Below, piece after piece: positions 32,464 through 40,124 of a stretch of DNA of 41,597 nucleotides. The first letter of the stretch is position 1; every line of letters starts with the position of its first letter. Origin of the DNA: Verrucomicrobiota bacterium (GTDB lineage: Bacteria > Verrucomicrobiota > Verrucomicrobiia > Opitutales > UBA953); the NCBI GenBank assembly GCA_030834165.1, contig JAURFU010000013.1:1-41597 (forward strand), given 5' to 3'. The translations under genes and the position numbers were made by a program. Below the pieces are notes generated by a model. That model saw nothing but the letters and a program-made list of their open reading frames with translations. It was not told the origin of the DNA and did no database searches.

Positions 32464-35451
32464 ATGCGCTCGGCGGCCTGCCTCCTCTTGCTCGCCGGCG
32501 GACTCGGCGGCGCGGAAGCCCCGCCGACCAGCAACGCCCAGGTGGCCGAGATGGCCAAGGCGTTCAAAGGGCGTGGCGTGCAGGCCGACGACACCCCACC
32601 CTCGACGCCGGCCGAGGCCTTGCGTAAGTTCACGCCACGACCGGGACTGACCGTCGACCTCCTCGCCGCGGAGCCCGCGATCACGCAGCCCATCCATGGA
32701 AGCTGGGATTCGCGGGGACGTCTCTGGGTCGTCCAGTTCCGCCAATACCCCTTCCCCGCCGGACTCAAGGTCGTCAGCTATGACCAGCACCTGCGGGCGC
32801 AGTTCGACCAGGTGCCGCTCCCTCCGCCCGGCGGGATCAAAGGCGCCGATGTCATCAGCGTCCTCGAAGATACCGACGGAGACGGCACCTATGACAAACA
32901 GACCGACGTCCTGAAGGGCCTCAACATCACCACCGCCGCGGTGGCAGGCAACGGAAGGCTCTGGGTCCTGAATCCCCCTTACCTGCTCAGCTACGGCCTC
33001 GAGGAAGGACTTCCCGTCGGAGACCCCAAGGTCGAACTAGCGGGCTTCGGCCTCGAGGACACGCACAGCACCGCGACCAACCTGCAGTTCCACGTCGACG
33101 GATGGATCTACGGCGTCAACGGCAGCACCACCACCGGCGACGTCGGCGTGCCGGGCGGAACGCGCACGCGCTGGTCCGGACAATGCGTCTGGCGCTTTCA
33201 TCCCACGAAGAAAACCTTCGAGATCTACGCCGAAGGGGGCGGCAACACCTACAGCCTGGATTTCGACGGGCGGGGCCGGGTCTTTTCCGGCACGAACTAC
33301 GGCGACACCCGCGGGATGCATTATGAATTCGGCTCCTATGGCGTGAAGAACTGGGGCAAACATGGCCCGCTCACCAATCCGTACGCCTACGGCTGGTTCG
33401 AGCACATGGCCAACACCGGGGACAAGCGTCGCTTCCCGCAGGCCTTCGTCATCTACGAAGGCGGCCTGCTCGGCCCCGAATATGAGGGCAAGATCCTGGC
33501 CGCGAACTCGCTCGCCAACAAAGCCTACGTCAGCCGCCGCATCCCCCACGGCGCGACCTTCCGCACCGAGGATGAAGCCGACCTCATCGCCAGCAGCGAC
33601 CGTTGGTTCCGTCCCGTCTGGACCGGCGTCGGGCCGGACGGAGCGGTCACGATCGCGGACTGGTATGACACCCGCCTCAGCCACGTGAATCCCATCGACG
33701 ACTGGGACAAGCAGCGTGGAAGACTCTATCGTATCCGTCCGGCAGGCGTGAAGGTCGGACTCAGGCCCTTCGACCTCTCGACCGCTCCGACCACCGATCT
33801 CGTCGCCCTGCTCACGCACCGCAACGAATGGTTCCGCAAGCAGGCCGTCCTCGAGATCGGCTGGCGCCGGCTCAAGGACGCGACCCCCGCGCTCCGCACG
33901 ATGCTCGGCGGCCCTCAGGCGCTCGAAGCCCTTTGGGCGCTCGACCTCCTCGGCGCCGCCGGCGATCCGCCGGTCACGCACGCCGACCCCTACGTCCGCC
34001 GCTGGAGCTGGAAGATGCTCGGCGAGCGCAAGAACGCTCCCTCCGTCGCGCAGATCGCCGCGGCGAAGCAGGAAACCCATCTTGAAGTCCGGGCGCAGAT
34101 CCTCGCTTCGGCGAAGCGCATGCCGGCGGAAGCCTTGCCCCTGCTGGCCGCCGCCCTCGGCGAACCCGATCCATCAGGCCGCATCGACCTGCTTGCCTGG
34201 TGGGCCCTTGAAGCGCACCTCGGCTCATCCCGCGAACGCGACTCCGCGCTTGCCTATCTGCGCAGCGCGCCGGAACTCCTCGGTTCGGCGCTGTTCCGCG
34301 ACGCCTTGGCCGAACGTCTCGGCAAGCGTCTCGCCCATGGCGCGGAGGAAAGCAGCCTGGCCGGCGTCGAAAGCATCCGCTCGATGTGTCCGCCGGACGT
34401 CGCCGCCAAGCTCGTCGGCGGCGTCCTCGCGATGCTCGAGCAAGGAGACCTTCCGCCCATGCCAGCCGGCCTGCGCGCCACGATCGAGCAACGCCTGACG
34501 GAAAGCGGAGGCAAACCGCTCCCCCTCGCCGCCCTCCGCGCGGGCGAGAAGACCGCGCTGGCCGCCGCCCTCAGGGAACTGACCGACAAGCAGACGCTCG
34601 CCCGCCGCCGCACCGAAGTCGCCGACGCCCTCACCCTCGCCGGTCGTCCTGAAGCCATCGACCCGTTGATCAAGCTCATCGTCGCGAACGGGACCGAGGC
34701 GAAGAAATCCCTTTTCCTCGCCCTGTCGCGTTATGACGATCCTCGGGTGCCGAAGGCCGTCATCGAGAGCTACGAACGATCGATCGCCGCGGATGACGGC
34801 CTGCGCGACCTCGCCCTGCGCACGCTCGCTTCACGCCCGGCGTGGGCGCGCCTGCTGATCGCAGCGGTGCATACCGGCAAGATTCCCGCCCCGGCGGTCA
34901 CGGCGGACATCGCCCGGGCGCTGTTGCGTCACGCCGACCCCGAAATCAACGCGGCGGTGGATCGACTCTGGAAATCCCTGCTCATCACCGGACTTACGCC
35001 GGAGAAAGACCGTGAAGTCGCGCGGCTGCGGGCGTTGGCCCGGGCCGGCGAAGGCGACGTCGGCCAGGGCCGCGCGCACTTCCTCGCGCGTTGCGCGAGC
35101 TGCCACGTGCTCAAGGATGAAGGCGGCCTAATCGGCCCGGACCTCACCGGCTACGACCGCACCAGCCTGGACTTCTGGATACTCAACATCGTCTACCCCA
35201 GCCTCGAGATCCGCGAGGGCTTCGGCTCCTACGACCTGCGCCTCAAGGACGGCTCCGTCGCCCACGGCATCCTCGAACGACGCGACGGCGGCGAAATCGT
35301 GCTCCGCGACCTCGCAGGCAACCGTACCAAGATCAAGGAAGACAGAGTCGACGCGTTGATCGCCAGCCCGACTTCGGTCATGCCGGAGGGCTTGCTCGCC
35401 GGCATGTCCGACCAGGATCTGCGCGACTTCTTCGCCTACCTAATGAGGTGA
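32464..35451 (+). CDS. PVC-type propeller-HEAT-haem protein
   Basis: A 995-residue secreted protein of the PVC 'membrane-bound dehydrogenase'/haem-binding CxxCH class. Short signal peptide MRSAACLLLLAGGLGG. The propeller spans about 60-430 (GLTVDLLAAEPAITQPIHGSWDSRGRLWVVQFRQYP, DTDGDGTYDKQTDVLKGLN, GWFEHMANTGDKRRFPQAF). Armadillo/HEAT-like helices follow at about 430-850. The C-terminal cytochrome-like domain has CASCH near residue 878, then GGLIGPDLTGYDRTS and a DGSVAHGILERRDGGEIVLRD tail. It is the last gene of the esterase-sulfatase operon, 2 nt after the sulfatase stop. It may oxidise the released sugar and pass electrons to a membrane chain; this is inferred. Confidence 0.88.
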   Translation: MRSAACLLLLAGGLGGAEAPPTSNAQVAEMAKAFKGRGVQADDTPPSTPAEALRKFTPRPGLTVDLLAAEPAITQPIHGSWDSRGRLWVVQFRQYPFPAGLKVVSYDQHLRAQFDQVPLPPPGGIKGADVISVLEDTDGDGTYDKQTDVLKGLNITTAAVAGNGRLWVLNPPYLLSYGLEEGLPVGDPKVELAGFGLEDTHSTATNLQFHVDGWIYGVNGSTTTGDVGVPGGTRTRWSGQCVWRFHPTKKTFEIYAEGGGNTYSLDFDGRGRVFSGTNYGDTRGMHYEFGSYGVKNWGKHGPLTNPYAYGWFEHMANTGDKRRFPQAFVIYEGGLLGPEYEGKILAANSLANKAYVSRRIPHGATFRTEDEADLIASSDRWFRPVWTGVGPDGAVTIADWYDTRLSHVNPIDDWDKQRGRLYRIRPAGVKVGLRPFDLSTAPTTDLVALLTHRNEWFRKQAVLEIGWRRLKDATPALRTMLGGPQALEALWALDLLGAAGDPPVTHADPYVRRWSWKMLGERKNAPSVAQIAAAKQETHLEVRAQILASAKRMPAEALPLLAAALGEPDPSGRIDLLAWWALEAHLGSSRERDSALAYLRSAPELLGSALFRDALAERLGKRLAHGAEESSLAGVESIRSMCPPDVAAKLVGGVLAMLEQGDLPPMPAGLRATIEQRLTESGGKPLPLAALRAGEKTALAAALRELTDKQTLARRRTEVADALTLAGRPEAIDPLIKLIVANGTEAKKSLFLALSRYDDPRVPKAVIESYERSIAADDGLRDLALRTLASRPAWARLLIAAVHTGKIPAPAVTADIARALLRHADPEINAAVDRLWKSLLITGLTPEKDREVARLRALARAGEGDVGQGRAHFLARCASCHVLKDEGGLIGPDLTGYDRTSLDFWILNIVYPSLEIREGFGSYDLRLKDGSVAHGILERRDGGEIVLRDLAGNRTKIKEDRVDALIASPTSVMPEGLLAGMSDQDLRDFFAYLMR

Positions 35452-35452
35452 G

Positions 35453-35469
35453 CGCGGCGGGACGCCGCG
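35453..35469 (+). repeat. Stop-adjacent hairpin
   Basis: CGCGGCG pairs perfectly with CGCCGCG around GGA, 1 nt after the TGA. No T tract follows. Confidence 0.75.
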
Positions 35470-35498
35470 AGTGGGCGCGTAGGCAAGGATGAGGCTCC

Positions 35499-35746
35499 AC
35501 TCAATGGGGGCAGCATAGGGAAACCGGATGATTGGCTGAGGGCATAAATCTGCGGGTATCGGGTGACGGGCACAGGTATCGGGATTACAGTTATCGGCCA
35601 TTCGGCCATCGGGAGCTGGCGCCGGGTTCCTGCGACCGAAGGCTGAACGGCCGACTCCCGAGAGGCTGACACCCTTGGCCGTCACCCGTCACCTTCTAGC
35701 ATCATGCCCGCAGGTAACATTCCGGTTTCCGGTTTCCCCTTGAGCG
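35499..35746 (+). repeat. Composite repeat C, copy 6, carrying element D
   Basis: Left arm CTCAATGGGGGCAGCATAGG with GAAACCGGATG; right arm ATTCCGGTTTCCGGTTTCCC CTTGAGCG. Element D occupies 35552-35693. Confidence 0.75.
35552..35693 (+). repeat. Repeat family D, copy 2
   Basis: GCGGGTATCGGGTGACGGGC at one end and GGCCGTCACCCGTCACC at the other. Internal GGCCATTCGGCC and GCCGGGTTCC match copy 1 (5387-5529), with clear divergence between. Confidence 0.7.
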
Positions 35747-35757
35747 CTGCAGCCACC

Positions 35758-35861
35758 ATCTGCCATCGATTCAGTCCTCTGCCATCGACCCAGTCATCTA
35801 CTCTTCAATTCAGCCCTCTACTCAGTCCTCCACGCAGACCTCCGTTCAGTCATCCATTCAG
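35758..35861 (+). repeat. Repeat family F, copy 5
   Basis: 12-mers ATTCAGCCCTCT, ACTCAGTCCTCC, ACGCAGACCTCC, GTTCAGTCATCC after CATCGATTCAG words. The most diverged array; it ends 44 nt before the small membrane-protein gene. Confidence 0.75.
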
Positions 35862-35905
35862 TAGGCACCCTTGACGGATGGGCTGAGCGGCACCAAGTTC
35901 GACGT

Positions 35906-36109
35906 ATGAAGGCCATGATGCTTTTCCTCCTCGGCGTGCGCCTGCTCTTCTTGTCGGCCGCCGGGACGATGTGCGTCTACGGACTGATACATGCGACCGA
36001 TCCCAACGTGCAATGGTATTGGACCGTCGGACATGTCGTCGTGCTCATAGCCTGCATGTTCCTCATCGGGAAAGTCTGGGCCTCGCTTAAGGCGACCTGG
36101 AAGGAATAA
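35906..36109 (+). CDS. Small two-helix membrane protein, unrecognised
   Basis: A 67-residue protein with two hydrophobic helices (about 6-28 and 41-59), a short polar loop (HATDPNVQWYWT) and a basic C-terminus. I do not recognise it. Support for its being real: it follows an F array as larger genes in the window do, and it ends 94 nt before the next gene with no repeat block between. Start could be any of three close ATGs (residues 1, 4, 5). It might be a membrane anchor for the large secreted protein that follows (speculation). Confidence 0.5.
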   Translation: MKAMMLFLLGVRLLFLSAAGTMCVYGLIHATDPNVQWYWTVGHVVVLIACMFLIGKVWASLKATWKE

Positions 36110-36180
36110 GCCTCGGTTTAAATGAGGGAAATCGGCGCCCGTTTCAGGCAAGTCGGGCTGGATTAACCTCGGACGATGCC

Positions 36181-36209
36181 CAGCATGGGGTGACTCACTT
36201 CCCATGCTG
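36181..36209 (+). promoter_or_regulatory. Hairpin that would mask the start codon at 36204
   Basis: CAGCATGGG (36181-36189) pairs perfectly with CCCATGCTG (36201-36209) around an 11-nt loop, and the ATG at 36204 lies inside the right arm. As RNA this could limit translation initiation of the 1122-residue protein. Seen directly; function is inferred. Confidence 0.5.
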
Positions 36210-39200
36210 ACTCGCGCCCTGCTCTTCGCCCTCACCTGCTTCGCCGTCGGCGTCTCCGCCGCCGACAAGCCGGTCACCGACCACAGCAAACTCAAGACCA
36301 AGGAGGACAAGGCGAATGCCGCCAACTGGCCGGACAACAGCAAGGGCTCGCCGACGCCGCACGCCCCGGCCGAGAACCCGCCGGCCGCGACGACCACCCG
36401 CAGCCAGCAGGTCGCGCCGCCCACCGCCGGTGAACGCGTCGTCTTCATCGGCAACGGCTTCGCCGAGCGCGACACCTACTACGGCCGTCTCGAGACCGAG
36501 CTGCAGCTCCGCTTCCCGCAGCAGGGACTCATCGTGCGCAACATGGGGCGCTCCGGCGACACCCCGGCGTTCCGTCCTCACCCCGCCCGCGCCAGCCAGT
36601 GGGCTTTCCCCGGCGCCGAGAAGTTCCACCCCGAATACGCGCAGCATAACGGCAAAGGCTTCTTCTCCACGCCCGACCAGTGGCTCTATCACCTCAAGGC
36701 CGACACGATCGTCGCCTTCTTCGGCTACAATGAGTCGTTCGACGGACCCGGGCGTGCCGCCAACTACGAAGCCGAGCTCGATGCGCTCGTCGCGCACTCC
36801 CTGAGCAAGGCTTACAACGGCAAGACCGCGCCGCGTCTCGTGCTCGTCTCCCCGATCGCCTTCGAAGACCTCTCCGCCGTCCGTGATCTCCCGAACGGCC
36901 AGAAGGAGAACGCCAACCTCGGGCTCTACGTCGCCGCCATGGAGCGCGTCGCCAAGAAGCACGGCCTCACCTACGTCGACCTCTTCCACCCCACCCTCGC
37001 GGCCTACGGCAAGAGCAAGGCTCCTTACACCGTCAACGGCTTCGCCCCTTCCGACTTCGGCTACCGCGAGATCGCCAAGCTCCTCGCCGACGGCCTCTTC
37101 GGCGCCACCCAGCGCGCTTCCCAGGCCGACGAATCCCTCGTGAACGCAGCGGTGAAGATGAAGGACACCATGTGGAACACCGACTACTCGATCCTCAACG
37201 GCGTCCACACCCACGGCCAGCGCTACAACCCCTTCGGTCCGCAGAACTACCCCGACGAAATCTACAAGAGCCGCCAGCTCACCGCGATCCGCGACGCGCT
37301 CATCCACGACGTCGCCCAGGGCAGGAAGACCGACCTGGTCGTCGACGACTCCAAGACGCTGGTCCTGCCGCCCGTGCCCACCAACTTCAAGCCGAGCGAG
37401 AAGAACGGCAACCCGACCGAGTTCCTCTCCGGCGAGGCCGCCATCGAGAAGATGAAGCTGGCCCCCGGCTACAAGGTCTCGCTCTTCGCCTCCGAAGAGA
37501 AGTTCCCCGACCTCAAGAAGCCGGTGCAGATGTCCTTCGACGCCAAGGGCCGCCTCTGGGTCGCCACGACGCCGACCTACCCGCACTATCGTCCCGGTGA
37601 CGCGTTCCCCGACGACAAGATCCTCATCCTCGAGGACACGGACGGCGACGGCAAGGCCGACAAGCAGTCCGTCTTCGCCGATAAACTCCATATCCCGATC
37701 GGCTTCGAGATCGCCCCCGAAGGCGTCTACGTCTCCCAAGAGCCGAACCTCGCCCTGCTCGTCGACGACGACAAGGACGGCAAGGCCGACCGCATGGAAC
37801 TGATCCTGCACGGCTTCGACTCCCACGACTCGCACCACGCCATCTCGGCCTACTGCGCCGACGCCTCGGGCGCGTTCTACCTGCTCGAAGGACGCTTCCT
37901 GCACAGCCAGGTCGAGACCCCGTATGGCCCGCGTCGCTGCAACGACGGCGGCGCCTGGCGCTTCGATCCGAAGTCCTATCGCCTCGAGCGCGTGCAGGCC
38001 GACGTCTCCAACCCGTGGGGCTTCTCCTTCGACTATTGGGAGCAGCCGTTCCTGTCCGACGCCTCCTCCGGCGAGAACTGGTGGGCCGTGCCGCTCTCGG
38101 CCAAGGTCCCCTACGGCATCGAGCAGATCAAGGTCGAACAGTTCGTCCCCAAGCGTTCCCGCCCGACGTCCGGCGCCGAGTTCGTCTCCTCCCGTCACTT
38201 CCCCGACGCGCAGCAGGGCGACTTCATGATCTGCAACACGATCGGCTTCCTCGGCATCAGCTTCGGCAAGAAAGCCGACGACGGCGCCGGCTTCACCGGC
38301 AAGGCCAACGGCGATCTCCTGACCTCCACCGACGGTAACTTCCGCCCGGTCGACCTCGAGTTCGCCCCGGATGGTTCGCTCTACTTCATCGACTGGCACA
38401 ACCCGCTGATCGGCCACATGCAGCACAACGCGCGCGATCCGAACCGCGACCACGAGCGCGGCCGCATCTACCGCATCACCTATCCCGAGCGTCCGCTCGT
38501 GAAGCCCGCGAAGGTCGCCGGAGCCTCCGTGGCCGAGCTCCTCGAGAACCTCAAGGAACCCGAATACCGCACCCGCTACCGCACCCGTCGCGAACTCCGC
38601 GGCCGTGCGCCGGGGGAAGTCCTCCCGGCCGTGAAGGCCTGGGTCGCCAAGCTGGACCCCAAGGACCCCGCCTACGAGCACCACCTCTGCGAAGCCATGT
38701 GGGCCACCTGGGCGCAGAACAAGCCGGACGCCGAACTCATCGCCCAGGTCCTCAAGGCCAAGCAGCCCGAAGCCCGCGCCGCCGCCGTGGATGCCATCCG
38801 CCACTCCTTCTGGAAGATTCCGAACCACGTCGCCCTACTCCAGCAGGCCGTGCGCGACGAGAATGCGCGCGTGCGCCTGACCGCCGTCGTGGCCGCCACC
38901 TGGCTGGACAACGCCGAAGGCGCCAAGATCGCCGTGGAGGCCTTCCGCCTGCCCGTGGACCGCTGGATCGGACCCGTCCTGCATTACGCCCTCACGTACA
39001 CGCTCAAGGACGACGTCGACGCCCTCAAGGCCGCCGGCCAGCTCAACCTCGACGGCAACCAGTCCGCCGCGGACTACTTCAGCGGCAAGCTCAAGATCGG
39101 CCAGCCCGTCGCCGAAGCCGGCACCAACTCCAAGCCCTCGCGGAAGCTCACCGCCGCGGAAGAAAAGGTCTTCAAGCTCGGCCGTGAGATCTACTTCCGT

Positions 39201-39572
39201 GACGCGCATTGCGCGACCTGCCACCAGGCCGACGGCAAGGGCATCCCGAACATCTATCCCCCGCTCGCCAAGAGCAACTGGATCGATGACGACGAACGCC
39301 TGACCAAGATCCTGCTCAAAGGCATCTGGGGCCCGATCAAGGTCAACGGCAAGGACTTCGACCCCACCAAGGGCGTCCCGCCCATGATGGGCTTCGGCGG
39401 CCTGCTCAACGATGACGAAGCCGCGGCCGTGCTCAGCTACGTCCGCCTCTCCTTCGGCAACAACGGCAAGCTCGTCTCGCCCGCCACCGTGAAGAAGGTC
39501 CGTGAAGCCACCAAGGACCAGGTCAACTTCTACATGGCCGACGAACTGCTCAAGCAGCACCCGCTGAAATAG
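36204..39572 (+). CDS. Degenerate SGNH-propeller-HEAT-cytochrome fusion
   Basis: A 1122-residue secreted protein. Signal peptide MLTRALLFALTCFAVGVSAA. Residues about 75-300 follow the SGNH/GDSL hydrolase order, but block I is FIGNGF (83-86, no Ser nucleophile) and the last block reads VNGFAPSDFGYREIA instead of DxxH, so the hydrolase looks inactive; block III remains as FFGYNES. Residues about 405-780 are the PVC dehydrogenase-like propeller (YKVSLFASEEKFPDLKKPVQ, LEDTDGDGKADKQSVF, DSHDSHHAISAYCADASG). HEAT-like helices follow, then a cytochrome c domain with CATCH near residue 1004 and a Met-rich PPMMGF ligand loop. It likely oxidises a sugar with the SGNH part as a binding module. It ends before the terminator at 39729. 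Confidence 0.88.
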   Translation: MLTRALLFALTCFAVGVSAADKPVTDHSKLKTKEDKANAANWPDNSKGSPTPHAPAENPPAATTTRSQQVAPPTAGERVVFIGNGFAERDTYYGRLETELQLRFPQQGLIVRNMGRSGDTPAFRPHPARASQWAFPGAEKFHPEYAQHNGKGFFSTPDQWLYHLKADTIVAFFGYNESFDGPGRAANYEAELDALVAHSLSKAYNGKTAPRLVLVSPIAFEDLSAVRDLPNGQKENANLGLYVAAMERVAKKHGLTYVDLFHPTLAAYGKSKAPYTVNGFAPSDFGYREIAKLLADGLFGATQRASQADESLVNAAVKMKDTMWNTDYSILNGVHTHGQRYNPFGPQNYPDEIYKSRQLTAIRDALIHDVAQGRKTDLVVDDSKTLVLPPVPTNFKPSEKNGNPTEFLSGEAAIEKMKLAPGYKVSLFASEEKFPDLKKPVQMSFDAKGRLWVATTPTYPHYRPGDAFPDDKILILEDTDGDGKADKQSVFADKLHIPIGFEIAPEGVYVSQEPNLALLVDDDKDGKADRMELILHGFDSHDSHHAISAYCADASGAFYLLEGRFLHSQVETPYGPRRCNDGGAWRFDPKSYRLERVQADVSNPWGFSFDYWEQPFLSDASSGENWWAVPLSAKVPYGIEQIKVEQFVPKRSRPTSGAEFVSSRHFPDAQQGDFMICNTIGFLGISFGKKADDGAGFTGKANGDLLTSTDGNFRPVDLEFAPDGSLYFIDWHNPLIGHMQHNARDPNRDHERGRIYRITYPERPLVKPAKVAGASVAELLENLKEPEYRTRYRTRRELRGRAPGEVLPAVKAWVAKLDPKDPAYEHHLCEAMWATWAQNKPDAELIAQVLKAKQPEARAAAVDAIRHSFWKIPNHVALLQQAVRDENARVRLTAVVAATWLDNAEGAKIAVEAFRLPVDRWIGPVLHYALTYTLKDDVDALKAAGQLNLDGNQSAADYFSGKLKIGQPVAEAGTNSKPSRKLTAAEEKVFKLGREIYFRDAHCATCHQADGKGIPNIYPPLAKSNWIDDDERLTKILLKGIWGPIKVNGKDFDPTKGVPPMMGFGGLLNDDEAAAVLSYVRLSFGNNGKLVSPATVKKVREATKDQVNFYMADELLKQHPLK

Positions 39573-39630
39573 CAGACTAGTTGACCCGTTGATCAGTTGG
39601 CCGGTTGGCCAGAACGCGGCGGAGTCACTC

Positions 39631-39715
39631 AGGGGGCATGTTGGCAAGGTGACACGTGGACAAGGGGAGATACAAATCAGAGGCTCCGAGGCCCAGAGGC
39701 CCGGAGGGCCAGAAG
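39631..39715 (+). repeat. Repeat family E, copy 5
   Basis: AGGGGGCATGTTGGCAAGG, TGACACGTGGACAAGGGG, then AGAGGCTCCGAGGCCCAGAG. With its terminator it is a near copy of 29347-29477. Confidence 0.75.
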
Positions 39716-39728
39716 GAAAAACAAAGGA

Positions 39729-39760
39729 GACCGGTGGCCGAAAGGTTGCCGGTCTATTTT
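39729..39760 (+). terminator. Intrinsic terminator, near copy of 29446
   Basis: The stem-loop is identical to the one at 29446 (GACCGGTGGCC GAAA GGTTGCCGGTC), but the tail is TATTTT followed by T instead of six T. It would end the transcript of the 36204-39572 gene. Confidence 0.8.
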
Positions 39761-39771
39761 TGGCAGGCAAA

Positions 39772-39878
39772 GGTAGGGCGGGCTCTCCGAGCCCGCCGTT
39801 GGGCGTTGCGAGCAACCTTTCTCGAAAGAGATGCGCTCCTCCGTCCGCGAACGGACGGCTCGGAGAGCCGTCCCTACC
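39772..39878 (+). repeat. 107-nt multi-hairpin element with REP feet
   Basis: It starts GGTAGGG and ends CCCTACC like the 54-nt REPs, but the interior differs: GCGGGCTC/GAGCCCGC (loop TCC), GTTG/CAAC, TTTCTCGAAA, CCGTCCG/CGGACGG (loop CGAA) and GGACGGCTC/GAGCCGTCC (loop GGA). Up to five small hairpins therefore lie between the feet. Only one copy is in the window. Confidence 0.7.
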
Positions 39879-39894
39879 TAAGACGGAGGGCAGC

Positions 39895-39985
39895 GCTCAT
39901 AGGGGGCAGCAGAGGGGAACGGACAGTTGGCTATGGTTTCATACCCGCAGGGTTAATCCCGGTCTCCGGTTTCCCCTTGAAGCGC
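39895..39985 (+). repeat. Composite repeat C, copy 7 (short interior)
   Basis: Left arm CTCATAGGGGGCAGCAGAGG with GGAACGGACAG; right arm CCCGGTCTCCGGTTTCCCCT. No REP or D cargo lies between; the 107-nt element lies just outside on the left. Confidence 0.65.
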
Positions 39986-40124
39986 CGAATCGCTTCGGGT
40001 GGCAGGGGCAGGCGCGGCGAAAGCCGCGGCCTGACCGCTTCTTTTATAGCATTCGATATTATCTACACCCTGCCTCCGCAGGCTGGGATTGACCGAGGCC
40101 TAGGCCTTGGGGTTTATTCCGACC

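Larger units (their letters stand above)
35452..35905. other. Intergenic repeat mosaic, 454 nt
   Basis: No gene is visible. In order: stop hairpin (35453-35469), C copy 6 carrying element D (35499-35746), F array (35758-35861), then 44 nt of leader. The E head is degenerate here (GTGGGCGCGTAGGCAAGGAT). Confidence 0.75.
39573..40124. other. Intergenic repeat mosaic, 552 nt
   Basis: No gene is visible. In order: GTTGAC/GTTGGCC words (39577-39612), E copy 5 (39631-39715), terminator (39729-39760), a 107-nt multi-hairpin GTAG-footed element (39772-39878), C copy 7 with short interior (39895-39985), then GAATCGCTTCGGGTGGCAGG words and about 100 nt without recognisable content. Confidence 0.75.

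Noticed and set aside
36110-36203. Riboswitch in the leader of the SGNH fusion gene
   Set aside because: Only one clear hairpin is visible in 94 nt and no known aptamer consensus; reported as a simple start-masking hairpin instead.
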